Source: XYD12-FULL-36-8 sp964391015 | Lineage (GTDB): Bacteria; Bacteroidota; Ignavibacteria; Ignavibacteriales; Ignavibacteriaceae | DNA: 64,000 nt | Reading direction: 5' to 3' | Assembly (NCBI GenBank): GCA_964391015.1 | Contig: CAYMKU010000010.1 | Coordinates: 38,994-102,993, forward strand | Shown: positions 34,626 through 44,042 of the stretch, one piece after another | Numbering within the stretch: position 1 is the stretch's first letter | Layout of the letters: every line of letters starts with the position of its first letter | The notes under the pieces: model-generated | Seen by the model: only the letters and a program-made list of their open reading frames with translations | What the model was told of the DNA's origin: nothing | The model's database searches: none | Made by a program: the position numbers and the translations under genes

Positions 34626-34739
34626 GTCAGTCTTAGTCAAGCTCTGACTGATGACAAAATTTTGTCACACTTCGACGAGCTCAGTGTGACGATTCCATGT
34701 GCAATTTTAAATGTCATGCTGAGCTTGTTGAAGCATGAC
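34626..34739. repeat. Cluster of three REP-like palindromes after valS
   Basis: Unit 1 (34626-34652) is GTCAGTC, a 13-base loop, then GACTGAT. Unit 2 (34664-34690) is GTCACAC, TTCGACGAGCTCA, GTGTGAC. Unit 3 (34713-34739) is GTCATGC, TGAGCTTGTTGAA, GCATGAC. Stems differ in sequence but are internally complementary. The 13-base loops are versions of one core (unit 2 reads the reverse complement of unit 3; unit 1 is degenerate). No T-run follows, so these are dispersed palindromes more than terminators. Confidence 0.8.
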
Positions 34740-34763
34740 TGATCCATAAGAAAGGATTTCATC

Positions 34764-35264
34764 ATGTACTACAAATTATCAGATTTCATTTCAGATTGGA
34801 ATTACGAATCTGAGTCAACAATCAAAATTTTTTCAAACCTCACCGATGAGTCACTGAACAAGAAAATTCACGAAAAAGTTAGAACTGCCGGAAGGCTTGC
34901 TTGGCATATTACAACATCGCTTGGAGAAATGGCTCATAGAACCGGATTGACATTTGAAACCGTTGATGATCATGCTCCTATTCCCACAACTGCAACAGAA
35001 ATTGTTGAGATATACAAGAAAGCATCTAACAATATGATTGCTGAAATTAAAGAAAAATGGAATGATGGTACATTGATGCAAGAGGATGATATGTATGGCG
35101 AAATGTGGGCGAAAGGAAAAACATTGGGAGTTTTAGTAACTCATCAAATTCATCATCGTGCGCAGCTAATAATCATTATGAGATTATTAGGATTAAAAGT
35201 TCCCGGAATTTACGGTCCGTCCAATGAAGAATGGGCTGCGTATGGTATGCCTGCACAGGAGTGA
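34764..35264 (+). CDS. DinB-family four-helix-bundle protein
   Basis: A 166-residue protein with the DinB/YfiT metal triad: His48 in LAWHITTS, His127 and His131 in THQIHHRAQL. The four-helix layout and the C-terminal IYGPSNEEW fit. Family members are often thiol S-transferases or metal-dependent hydrolases of low-molecular-weight thiols; the substrate is unknown here. It is monocistronic, after the palindrome cluster. Confidence 0.88.
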   Translation: MYYKLSDFISDWNYESESTIKIFSNLTDESLNKKIHEKVRTAGRLAWHITTSLGEMAHRTGLTFETVDDHAPIPTTATEIVEIYKKASNNMIAEIKEKWNDGTLMQEDDMYGEMWAKGKTLGVLVTHQIHHRAQLIIIMRLLGLKVPGIYGPSNEEWAAYGMPAQE

Positions 35265-35354
35265 GAAAGCAAATGTATAGGTAACATTGATGACGTATCT
35301 AAAATTTATACTAATATACTTGTCAGTGCGCACTTGATTCTGTTTGTGGATATT

Positions 35355-36389
35355 TCATTTACAATATTTCTTTATATCTGCATAAGCATTAAAGAAACCA
35401 AGCTCACCTGCTTTCTTCAAGTCAGTACAGGCATCTTTCCTTTTTTTAAGCTTTAACTTTGCAAGCCCGCGCGAATGATAAGCTTTACCATCTTTTGGGT
35501 TTATCTTTATCATTTCTGAAAAATCTTTTATGCTTGCATCAAACTTACCGGAGTTAAAAAATATTTTTCCACGATAAAAATATGCTTCGCTCCATTTGGG
35601 ATTGAGTTTAATTACTTGGGAGTAATCTTCAATCGCCTCATTGAATCTTTCAAGTTTTGCTTTGATCTCTCCTCGCAGCATTAGGAGATCAACATTATTT
35701 GGATTATGCTCTAATGCTTTTGTGTAATCTTGAATAGCTCCATCATAATCTTCAATTAAAACACTTTCGTTGGCTCTATTCAAATATGCTTCGATGTTGG
35801 TAGAATCCAACCCCACAGCTTTGGTAAAATCCTCAATTGCACTTTTATGGATGTTAAGGTGTCCCTTAACATTTCCTCTATTAACATATGTTTTGGGATC
35901 ATTAGGGTTAAGTTTGATCGCTTCATTGTAATCGAGAAGCGCCCCATCATAATCATTCAATTCTGCTTTTAAATATGCGCGATTAAAAAATGCAACATAA
36001 TTTTGACTGTTTAACTCTATAGAAGTATTTAAATCAGTGATAGATTTATGATTTTCTCCCAACTGTAAATAAATGATTGCTCTGTTCAAGTATGCGTTTG
36101 CGTTATTGGGATTAAGTTCAATAGCTTTTGTGAAATCATCTAAAGCCAAATGGTTTAGTAGCAGCTTGCTGTGGGTTCTTCCTAAATTGTAGTATGCTTG
36201 TTCAGCAGAAGAATCTTCTGTAATTGCAAGTAAAAATTTTTCTTCTGCAGCTTTATAATACGTTGAATCATACAAAGAAAGTCCTTCAAGAACATACTTG
36301 TCTGCAAGGGATGAGCAGCCATTCAGATAGGCGAGGAGCAGAATTGGACTAAGATAAAAATTAAGAAGACTAATAAAATGTTTTTTCAT
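35355..36389 (-). CDS. TPR-repeat lipoprotein
   Basis: A 344-residue protein with a lipoprotein signal (lipobox LNGC, Cys25). About eight tetratricopeptide repeats follow, each with the consensus AYLNRAIIYLQLG or AYFYRGKIFFNSG and ending in ELNPN or KLNPN. The pattern is very regular, so the fold is certain. Its role is a protein-binding scaffold in the periplasm or on a membrane. It follows the SDR gene by 17 bases on the minus strand and is the last gene of the arcC-argF-SDR-TPR run. Confidence 0.85.
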   Translation of the reverse strand: MKKHFISLLNFYLSPILLLAYLNGCSSLADKYVLEGLSLYDSTYYKAAEEKFLLAITEDSSAEQAYYNLGRTHSKLLLNHLALDDFTKAIELNPNNANAYLNRAIIYLQLGENHKSITDLNTSIELNSQNYVAFFNRAYLKAELNDYDGALLDYNEAIKLNPNDPKTYVNRGNVKGHLNIHKSAIEDFTKAVGLDSTNIEAYLNRANESVLIEDYDGAIQDYTKALEHNPNNVDLLMLRGEIKAKLERFNEAIEDYSQVIKLNPKWSEAYFYRGKIFFNSGKFDASIKDFSEMIKINPKDGKAYHSRGLAKLKLKKRKDACTDLKKAGELGFFNAYADIKKYCK

Positions 36390-36406
36390 TATATAAAATT
36401 TTGCAC

Positions 36407-37186
36407 TTATGTTTTTGATTTAGCTTGTGGTAATCCCTTAGATGCAAGATAATCAAAAATTAAATTGGGAAGTAATTTCAAAATTTTAGCACCAAGCACC
36501 GTACCGACAGGAAATTCAATTATATTTTTCTCTGTTTTTATTCCGTTGATAATTATTTCAGCAGCTTTTGTAACATTCATTAAGAAAGGCATTTTGAAAT
36601 TATTTTGAGATGTCATTGGGGTAATTATAAAGCCTGGTCTGACGGTTATAACTTTAATATTCTTAGCTTTTAATTCTATCCTCAGGCTTTCAAGAAAAGT
36701 GGAAACAGCTGCTTTACTTGAGCCGTAAAGTCCGCTTTTGGGGAAACCTCTTACATCTGCAATGCTTGAAACCCCGACAATTGTTCCGCTTTTTCTTGGT
36801 AAAAAATCTTTAAGGAGTTCTTCAATACAGTATATCATTCCTAGAACATTAACTTGAAAAGTTTCATCGGCTAATTCTGAATTAAAACTTTCAGTACTCA
36901 TTCTATTATTTACTGCTGAATTCAGTATACCTATATCTACATAGTTTAATTTTTTTCTTAGATCGTCAAATGTGTTTCTAACCCCACTCTTATTTTTAAT
37001 GTCACATTTGTATGTAAAAACAGAGTTACTCTCAGTTTTAATTTCCTGAGCAAGGGAGTCAAGTATTTCTTTTCTTCTTGCTAGTAAGATGAGATTGCAA
37101 TTTTCTTTGGCAAGCTGTTTTGCAAGCTCACAGCCGATGCCACTTGATGCACCAGTGATGAGAATAGTTTTGCCAGCTAAATTCAT
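36407..37186 (-). CDS. Short-chain dehydrogenase/reductase
   Basis: A classical SDR of 259 residues. The nucleotide motif is TGASSGIG (12-19), NSAVN stands at the NNAG position, the catalytic Ser is in GVSSIAD, and YGSSK is the Tyr-x3-Lys pair. A C-terminal hydrophobic stretch (VGTVLGAKILKLLPNLIFDYLA) is typical of DltE-like or membrane-associated SDRs acting on lipids. The cofactor is probably NADP given the RRKE after strand 2. The start is five bases from the argF stop. Confidence 0.87.
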   Translation of the reverse strand: MNLAGKTILITGASSGIGCELAKQLAKENCNLILLARRKEILDSLAQEIKTESNSVFTYKCDIKNKSGVRNTFDDLRKKLNYVDIGILNSAVNNRMSTESFNSELADETFQVNVLGMIYCIEELLKDFLPRKSGTIVGVSSIADVRGFPKSGLYGSSKAAVSTFLESLRIELKAKNIKVITVRPGFIITPMTSQNNFKMPFLMNVTKAAEIIINGIKTEKNIIEFPVGTVLGAKILKLLPNLIFDYLASKGLPQAKSKT

Positions 37187-37191
37187 ATTGG

Positions 37192-38124
37192 TTACATCAC
37201 CAGCGCCATAATTGCTTTTTGGACATGCAAGCGATTTTCTGCTTCGTCAAAAATTACTGAGTTGGGAGAATCTGCGACCTCATTCACAACTTCATCGCCA
37301 CGATGTGCTGGAAGACAGTGCATGAATAGATAATCATCTTTCGCATTCTTCACTAACCTTGGGTTAACTTGATACTTCATGAATTTCTTTTTTCTTTCAA
37401 TAGCTTCGGATTCTTGTCCCATGCTTGCCCAAACATCGGTGTAAACAATATCGGCATTTTTAACTGCTCTAACTGGATTATCAAGAATTTCAACTTTGCT
37501 GCCCATGTACTTCGCATTTTTCTTTGCATTGTTCACAATGTCCGCATTGGGTTTGTAACCCGATGGTGAAGCAATTGAAATGTGCATCCCAACCTTTGAA
37601 CAGCCATTGAGAAGACTATGAGCCATGTTGTTTCCATCACCAATGTAAGCCAGTTTTAATCCATTTAGTTTCCCCTTTTTCTCAAGGATTGTGAACAGGT
37701 CAGCTAAAACCTGACAAGGATGAAGGAGATCTGTTAATCCATTTATTACAGGAATTGATGCACCTTCAGCAAGATCAATCACATCTTGATGCGCAAAAGT
37801 GCGAATCATAATTCCATCTAAGTAACGTGAAAGTACTTTTGCTGTATCTGAAATTGATTCACTTCTTCCGAGCTGAAGGTCGTTTGGACCAAAGTACATT
37901 CCAATTCCGCCGAGTTGATATATTCCTGTTTCAAATGAAATCCTTGTGCGAGTGGATGGCTTTGTAAAAATCATTCCTAAAGTTTTACCTTCGAGAACCC
38001 GGTGAGGTTCACCTATCAATTGCTTTTGTTTAAGTGCTTTACTTACTTCAAAAATTTCATTCACCTCTTCAAGGGTAAGACTGTGAATAGAAATTAAATC
38101 CTTACCTTTCATATTAATTGCCAT
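37192..38124 (-). CDS. argF: Ornithine carbamoyltransferase
   Basis: Forms citrulline from ornithine and carbamoyl phosphate, or runs in reverse in arginine catabolism. The carbamoyl-phosphate motif is STRTR at 57-61. HPCQVLAD is at 135-142, the ornithine-type SMG loop is in DVWASMGQE, and HCLPAHRG is near 266. The SMG loop and HPCQ argue for true ornithine rather than N-acetyl/succinylornithine specificity. The length of 310 is typical. arcC, whose product uses carbamoyl phosphate, lies 136 bases upstream on the same strand. Confidence 0.93.
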   Translation of the reverse strand: MAINMKGKDLISIHSLTLEEVNEIFEVSKALKQKQLIGEPHRVLEGKTLGMIFTKPSTRTRISFETGIYQLGGIGMYFGPNDLQLGRSESISDTAKVLSRYLDGIMIRTFAHQDVIDLAEGASIPVINGLTDLLHPCQVLADLFTILEKKGKLNGLKLAYIGDGNNMAHSLLNGCSKVGMHISIASPSGYKPNADIVNNAKKNAKYMGSKVEILDNPVRAVKNADIVYTDVWASMGQESEAIERKKKFMKYQVNPRLVKNAKDDYLFMHCLPAHRGDEVVNEVADSPNSVIFDEAENRLHVQKAIMALVM

Positions 38125-38260
38125 TTTTGGTCTCCTATTGAATTAAAATTAATTGTAAATCTCAGAAAAATAATCAGTACACATGATATCGATTAGCAAA
38201 TCAACACTATTAGGACTTTAAGATAATCTATAGTATCTGTGCCATCTTTGTACTATTGTT

Positions 38261-39202
38261 TCATTTCCTAATTACCGTTCCACATCTTGGGTTGTTCAGC
38301 TCAGATGCTTCAGTAATTATGCTTTCCTTTCCGCCATTGCTTAAAAAGCTAATTGCGGCTGATATTTTTGGCCCCATGCTGCCAGCAGAAAATTGCCCAT
38401 CTTCATAATATTTCTTTGCCTCATCAACTGTTAGTGTATCAAGCGCTTTTTGGCTTGGCTGATGAAAATTTATATAAACTTTTGGCACATCTGTTAGAAT
38501 ATAGAACAATTCCGCACCAATTTCTGTTGCAAGGAGTGACGATGCTAAATCTTTGTCAATTACTGCTTCTATCCCCTGAAGATTTTTATTCTGATCTAAA
38601 TAAACTGGTACGCCACCGCCGCCCGCTGCAATTACGACGTTACCTTTGCTGACTAAATCTTTTATGATTTTTTTATTTAAAATATCAATTGGCTTTGGCG
38701 AAGCCACTATCCTGCGCCACCCTCTTTTTCTTGGATCTTCTTTAAATATCCAGTTATTTGCTTTTGCGAGGAGGTCGGATTCTTCTTTGAGATAAAATTT
38801 CCCAACGGGTTTGGTGGGCTCTTTAAATGCAGCGTCGTTAATATTTACAAGAACCTCGGTAACTATTGTAATTACGTTTTTTCTAATTTTATTTTCACGC
38901 AAAATATTTATCATCTGACGTTCGATCATGTAACCTATACCGCCTTGTGAATCAGCAACGCAAATGTCAATTGGCATTTTGGGAATCTTAAAAGTTTCAT
39001 AACCAGCTTCATTTCTCATGAGTATATTTCCAATCTGCGGACCATTACCATGAGAGATAACTAAACCGTAATCTTTAGTAATTATATTGACCAGATTTTT
39101 CAAAGTGTCGTAAGTATTTTTTTCTTGTTGCTGAATTGTACCAGCCTCACTTCCACGAAGGAGGGCATTTCCTCCTAATGCAACAACGGCTATCTTTTTC
39201 AT
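38261..39202 (-). CDS. arcC: Carbamate kinase
   Basis: Transfers phosphate between carbamoyl phosphate and ADP, usually to make ATP. The 313-residue length fits. The N-terminal VALGGNALL, the SHGNGPQIGN motif, the PKPIDI segment, AAGGGGVPVY and the C-terminal SMGPKI all match the amino-acid-kinase family member. Its pairing with argF suggests the last two steps of the arginine deiminase route (citrulline to ornithine plus ATP). No arcA or arginine antiporter is in the window. Confidence 0.94.
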   Translation of the reverse strand: MKKIAVVALGGNALLRGSEAGTIQQQEKNTYDTLKNLVNIITKDYGLVISHGNGPQIGNILMRNEAGYETFKIPKMPIDICVADSQGGIGYMIERQMINILRENKIRKNVITIVTEVLVNINDAAFKEPTKPVGKFYLKEESDLLAKANNWIFKEDPRKRGWRRIVASPKPIDILNKKIIKDLVSKGNVVIAAGGGGVPVYLDQNKNLQGIEAVIDKDLASSLLATEIGAELFYILTDVPKVYINFHQPSQKALDTLTVDEAKKYYEDGQFSAGSMGPKISAAISFLSNGGKESIITEASELNNPRCGTVIRK

Positions 39203-39452
39203 TTAGTAATCATGCTTTCGAATTTGATTTTGAAGGACAAGATTGTTGGTACATTTATTCTGAAACCAAGTAAAAGTTGAAAAAAGCAATTTTTGAGTAG
39301 GTAAATTTGTCAAAGTTCAACCAATAATGAAAGTAAAAATATATGTTGGTAATGTCGAACTTAAAAAAGTTGATAGCGATTTTCTTTTAAGAAAGCTAGT
39401 TTATCTTTTGATTTCTTGCTGATTTTGTTAATTTTCAACAAAAATTATTCCA

Positions 39453-40022
39453 ATGTATAGAAATTATAATATTGCCGTAAAAAACGTAATTTTAAGGTGG
39501 GAAGTAATTGACACGAAATTTGCTTGTGATTTGGAGAAGTGTAAAGGCGCATGTTGTACTTTAGAAAGCGAATATGGCGCTCCTCTCTTAGATGATGAGA
39601 TAAGTCAAATTCAGGATTCGTTAAATGCCGCTAAGGATTATTTATCAGAAAATCACGTTAAAAAACTTGAGAATGATGGATTTTTTGAGAAGAGAAATGG
39701 TGAATTATTAATCAGCAGTATAGATAGCAAAGCATGTATTTTCACTTTTTTTGAAAATGGTATAGCAAAATGTTCTCTGGAAAAAGCTTACATTGACGGC
39801 AAAACAAAATTTCGAAAACCAATTTCCTGTCATTTGTTTCCCATCCGGGTATCGCAATTTGGAGGAGATGTTTTACGATATGACGAATTTTCAGAATGTT
39901 CACATGCTCTTGATAGAGGGAAGAAAGAAAATATTAGTCTGATTGATTTTTGTAAAGAAGCACTAATCAGAAATTATAATAAAAATTGGTACTCACAATT
40001 AAAGGAAATAATCGGAAAGTAG
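39453..40022 (+). CDS. DUF3109 family cysteine-rich protein
   Basis: A 189-residue protein of the DUF3109 family common in Bacteroidota. It has FACDLEKCKGACC at 23-35, later cysteines in KACIFTF, AKCSLE and ISCHLFPIRV, and SECSHALD near the end. The eight conserved cysteines suggest a metal or iron-sulfur cluster, as in YkgJ-like CxxCxxCC proteins. The function is not established. It is followed by rpoN after one base, so it is the first gene of a four-gene plus-strand run. Confidence 0.85.
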   Translation: MYRNYNIAVKNVILRWEVIDTKFACDLEKCKGACCTLESEYGAPLLDDEISQIQDSLNAAKDYLSENHVKKLENDGFFEKRNGELLISSIDSKACIFTFFENGIAKCSLEKAYIDGKTKFRKPISCHLFPIRVSQFGGDVLRYDEFSECSHALDRGKKENISLIDFCKEALIRNYNKNWYSQLKEIIGK

Positions 40023-40023
40023 A

Positions 40024-41472
40024 ATGCTAACATTAAGCCAAAAACTCTCACAGCAGCAAAAGCTGTCACCTCAGCAAATTCAGTATCAAAAATTGTTGCA
40101 GTTAAATACTCTTGCTCTTGAACAGAGAATTAAAACTGAGTTGGAGGTTAATCCAATTCTTGAGGAACTTACAGATAGTGATTCGGATGTACAAGAACAA
40201 GAAACTGAAAGTTCTGAAGAAACAACTGACGAATTTGCCGATTATGATAAAGAAGAATTTGAACTTGAAGACTTCATGAATGATTATGAGCATGATACTG
40301 ATAGAATAAATAGAAGTAACGATGAAGAAGTATTCCATCCGATAGCACAGCAAAAAGAATCACTTAGTGAACACCTGATTCAGCAGCTTCAGATGCTTAA
40401 TCTTGATGAAAATATATACCGGCTCGGTGAAGAAATCATTGGCAATCTTGATGAAGATGGATATCTGAAAAGAGATCTCGATAGTATATTAAAAGAATTA
40501 AATTTATTTGAGCATATTAACATTTCTTTTAATGATGCTGAAGATCTTTTAAAGAAAATGCAAAAGTTCGATCCTATCGGCGTTGCATCAAGAAATCTGC
40601 AAGAATGTTTGTTGGTCCAGCTTCGTAATTCAGATTTTGATCCCTACTATAAATATTTGGCTGATGAACTGCTTGCAAACTTCTTTGATGATTTTACAAA
40701 AAGAAGATTTGAGATTATCAAACAGAAAATGAATCTGACTGACGAGAGTTTGAGAGAAACGTTTAATTTGATTCATAAACTTAATCCCAAACCTGGCGAA
40801 GGAAACATTGATTCAGTTGAAATGAATCAAATATCTCCTGATTTTATAATTGAAAAAGTCGAAGATAGTTTTGTAATAACTTTAAATGATAGAAGCTTGC
40901 CTTCTGTTACTATTAGTAAAACATATCTTGAAATGTTTAAGAATAATAAAAAGGGCAAAAAGAATTCGCGCGACAAGAACACTTACAAATTTTTACGCGA
41001 AAAGTTTGAATCTGCGAAATGGTTTATCGCATGTATTCAACAAAGACGTGATACACTGATGAGAATTATGCAGGCAATAGTTGAAAAGCAATACGAGTTT
41101 TTTGAAAAAGGTCCAAAATTGCTTAAACCTATGATTTACAAAGATATTGCTGAAGAAATCCAGATGGATATTTCAACCATTAGTCGTGTAGTGAATGGAA
41201 AATATGTCCAAAGCCCAATGGGAATTCATGAATTAAAATACTTCTTCAGTGAAGGTTTGACAACAGATTCTGGGGAAGAGGTTTCAAACAAACATATTAA
41301 AGAGCGTCTAAAGGAGTTAATGGAAACCGAAGATAAATCTGCACCACACAGTGATGATAGATTAGCTGAGATTTTGAATGAGGAAGGAATTCATATTGCT
41401 CGCCGAACCGTTGCAAAATATAGGGAACAGTTGAAACTTCCAATTGCCCGATTGCGTAAACAATTAACATGA
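40024..41472 (+). CDS. rpoN: RNA polymerase sigma-54 factor
   Basis: Alternative sigma factor that recognises -24/-12 promoters and needs an AAA activator. It is 482 residues, the usual size. Region I is the Gln/Leu-rich N-terminus (LSQQQKLSPQQIQYQKLLQL). An acidic region II follows at about 50-100. The core-binding and HTH regions come next, with ISTISRVVNGKYVQ. The RpoN box is ARRTVAKYRE near 463-472. No -24/-12 promoter was found by eye in this window. The next gene starts in an ATGA overlap. Confidence 0.95.
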   Translation: MLTLSQKLSQQQKLSPQQIQYQKLLQLNTLALEQRIKTELEVNPILEELTDSDSDVQEQETESSEETTDEFADYDKEEFELEDFMNDYEHDTDRINRSNDEEVFHPIAQQKESLSEHLIQQLQMLNLDENIYRLGEEIIGNLDEDGYLKRDLDSILKELNLFEHINISFNDAEDLLKKMQKFDPIGVASRNLQECLLVQLRNSDFDPYYKYLADELLANFFDDFTKRRFEIIKQKMNLTDESLRETFNLIHKLNPKPGEGNIDSVEMNQISPDFIIEKVEDSFVITLNDRSLPSVTISKTYLEMFKNNKKGKKNSRDKNTYKFLREKFESAKWFIACIQQRRDTLMRIMQAIVEKQYEFFEKGPKLLKPMIYKDIAEEIQMDISTISRVVNGKYVQSPMGIHELKYFFSEGLTTDSGEEVSNKHIKERLKELMETEDKSAPHSDDRLAEILNEEGIHIARRTVAKYREQLKLPIARLRKQLT

Positions 41473-42095
41473 ATTTTGCTATTGATGTTATTGTAACAAT
41501 TATACTAACATCCGCCTTTTGTGTTCTACATTCTGTCCTTGCTTCAAATAAAGTAAAAAGAGCGTTTCAGAATAGATTTGGAAATCTAATTGCATTTTAT
41601 CGTATTGGTTATAATATTATTTCTGCAATTTTGCTGCTGGTAATATACTTAGCGCTCCCAGAGATAGATATTAATATTTATGACTTACCAAATCCATACG
41701 ATTTAATTATTCTTTTTTTACAACTTTTAAGTTTGATTGGTTTGATGTGGTCCGCAAAATACTTTAGTTCGGGAGAATTCTTAGGACTTAATCAAATCAA
41801 GCAATTTAGAGAAGGGGATTATAATTTTTCTGATCTTGATGAGATTTCTTCACTTAGAATTGAGGGGCCCTACAGGTTTTCTAGACATCCGGTCTATTTT
41901 TTCTCAATCATGTTTTTGTTGTTGCGGCCAGTAATGGAACTAACATACTTAATAATAGTTGTTATTTTTGTTGTGTACTTTTATATCGGTTCTATATTCG
42001 AAGAAAATAGATTGATTGAGAAATTTGGAGAAGGATACGCTGCATATCAAAAATCTGTTCCGAGAATATTTCCGTTAAAAATATTTCGTGCTTAA
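41469..42095 (+). CDS. Isoprenylcysteine carboxylmethyltransferase-like membrane protein
   Basis: A 208-residue polytopic protein with about five hydrophobic helices. It has the C-terminal signature GPYRFSRHPVYF and EENRLIEKFGEGYAAYQK, typical of ICMT/PEMT-type SAM-dependent membrane methyltransferases. The actual substrate in bacteria is mostly unknown; an NnrU-like role is also possible. It overlaps rpoN by four bases and precedes the PPIase gene by 27 bases. Confidence 0.8.
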   Translation: MNFAIDVIVTIILTSAFCVLHSVLASNKVKRAFQNRFGNLIAFYRIGYNIISAILLLVIYLALPEIDINIYDLPNPYDLIILFLQLLSLIGLMWSAKYFSSGEFLGLNQIKQFREGDYNFSDLDEISSLRIEGPYRFSRHPVYFFSIMFLLLRPVMELTYLIIVVIFVVYFYIGSIFEENRLIEKFGEGYAAYQKSVPRIFPLKIFRA

Positions 42096-42122
42096 GTTTA
42101 TTTTTCACTAAGTCATCTTTAA

Positions 42123-43949
42123 ATGAAATTTTTTCACTTTGTAATTTTCTTAATCCTAATTTCGCCGGCCGCTAAAATATTTGCTTTTGATGATAGTCTT
42201 TTAGTGAAGATTGGGAACTCTGGTATAACCACAGATGAATTTCAGCAAAGGTTTGAGCTTATTCCACAAGTACCTGGTCGTGTGAAAAAAAATCTTGAGC
42301 AAAAGAAAGTTGACCTACTTTACTCACTGATTGCAGAAAAACTTTGGACAAATGAAGCCGAAGCGCTTCATCTTGACACTTCAGATATAATGCAAATAAC
42401 TTTCAAAACAATTGAAAAAATGTTTGTTAGAGATGCACTTTACAAAATTGAAATTACGGATAAGATAAAAATAACTGATGAAGAAAAGATTGAAGGACTG
42501 AAAAGGATTAACTCAAACCTAAATTTTGATGTATTAAAATTTCCTGATTCCGTTTCGGCCTGGAATATTTATGGTCAATTAAAAAATAGAATCCCGTTTG
42601 ACTCTGTAAAAATCATTATGCACGCCGATTTACCGATTATCAAAATAAAATATGGCGAGTTTGCAGAGTATGTTGAAGATATGCTTTATAAGTTGAGAGA
42701 AAAAGAATATACAGAACCAGTGAAGTCAACCACAGGTTGGCTGATATTTAAATTATTAAATAAAGGACATGTTAGCTTTTCTAAACGTGATCAAGCTCTA
42801 ATGAATGTCGAAGAAATAATTAAACAAAGGAAAACTGACAAATATTACAATGAGTTTTGGACAAAGTTTTTTGGCGGTAGAAAAGTTGAAACAGATGGGA
42901 AATTATTCTGGAGTATAGCAGATAAAATCAGTTTGGTCCTAAACGAAAAGAAAAAATTAAACTCAATCCCAGACAGTGAAAATATTTATATAGACGCTTC
43001 CGATTTACTTAGGATTGAAAGTGAGCTCGGAAAGGATACTCTTAATCTTACATTTATAAAGTTTGATGAATCACCTGTTACCGTAAAACAATTTTTACGC
43101 AATTTTGTTTTTGAGGGTTTTTATTCTGCTGATGTTGACCCAAAAATAATTTCTGCAAAACTAAACTCAAGAGTTAAATTGTTTATTGAGCAAGAATTGC
43201 TATCACGTGAAGGATATCGCAGAGGGCTTCAAAACTTACCAGAAGTTAAAAGTTCAATTTCGATGTGGAAGGATAACTATCTTGCAAAGATTCTTAAAAA
43301 TATGCTTCTTGATTCAATAAAAGTTACTGATAATGAGATAACGCAATATTTTGCAAACAAGAATCACCTTAAAGATAGTTCATTAGTTGAAGTAAATATT
43401 CTCGAAATATTAACTGATAGTCTTGAAGTAATTGGATCCGTTTTACGAGAACTTGAGAAAGGCGTAGACTTTCGCCAGCTTGCGATACAACATACAAAAA
43501 GGGTTTGGACAAGAAAAAGCGGGGGGGAGTTTGGCTTCTTCCCAGTAACAATGTATGGCGATATAGGTAGAATTTCTGCGACGATGGATATCGGAGAAAT
43601 TTACGGACCCATTAAACTTCCCGAAGGGTATTCTGTATTTAAGTTGACTGATAAAAAAGAAAGAAAAATCGATTCGACTTTGTCCTTTGAAGAATCCAAG
43701 GACGAAATAAGGAAGAGTTTAACTTATAAAAAATCAGCTGAATTTTTTATAGATTATACTGTAAAGCTTGCTAATAAATTTGGTGTAACGATTAATGAAC
43801 AGTTTTTAAAATCAATAAAAGTTCTCGATATGAATTTATTAATTTATCGTTATATGGGTTTTGGCGGGAGAATAAATGCCGTTCCCATGGTGCTTCCATT
43901 TACCGAGTGGGTTTTACCATGGAAGGAAACTAAAAAAATAATGCCATAA
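42123..43949 (+). CDS. Parvulin-type peptidyl-prolyl isomerase / SurA-like chaperone
   Basis: A 608-residue exported protein with a signal peptide (FFHFVIFLILISPAAKIFAF). A SurA-N-like helical region occupies about 30-110 (LVKIGNSGITTDEFQQRFE). A parvulin (PpiC) domain lies at about 410-525, with VNILEILTDS, VDFRQLAIQHT, GGEFGFFPV and GEIYGPIKLPEGYSVFKL. A shorter, degenerate PPIase-like unit may occur at about 140-235. It probably assists outer-membrane protein folding in the periplasm. It follows the methyltransferase gene and precedes hslV. Confidence 0.85.
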   Translation: MKFFHFVIFLILISPAAKIFAFDDSLLVKIGNSGITTDEFQQRFELIPQVPGRVKKNLEQKKVDLLYSLIAEKLWTNEAEALHLDTSDIMQITFKTIEKMFVRDALYKIEITDKIKITDEEKIEGLKRINSNLNFDVLKFPDSVSAWNIYGQLKNRIPFDSVKIIMHADLPIIKIKYGEFAEYVEDMLYKLREKEYTEPVKSTTGWLIFKLLNKGHVSFSKRDQALMNVEEIIKQRKTDKYYNEFWTKFFGGRKVETDGKLFWSIADKISLVLNEKKKLNSIPDSENIYIDASDLLRIESELGKDTLNLTFIKFDESPVTVKQFLRNFVFEGFYSADVDPKIISAKLNSRVKLFIEQELLSREGYRRGLQNLPEVKSSISMWKDNYLAKILKNMLLDSIKVTDNEITQYFANKNHLKDSSLVEVNILEILTDSLEVIGSVLRELEKGVDFRQLAIQHTKRVWTRKSGGEFGFFPVTMYGDIGRISATMDIGEIYGPIKLPEGYSVFKLTDKKERKIDSTLSFEESKDEIRKSLTYKKSAEFFIDYTVKLANKFGVTINEQFLKSIKVLDMNLLIYRYMGFGGRINAVPMVLPFTEWVLPWKETKKIMP

Positions 43950-44042
43950 TTATTGTGTATGTTATAACCGTTTTGTACAAATTTGAGTCGTTTCTAGACG
44001 GTAGAGATTAAATCATAAAAAACGATTTGAGGATTCAATAAT

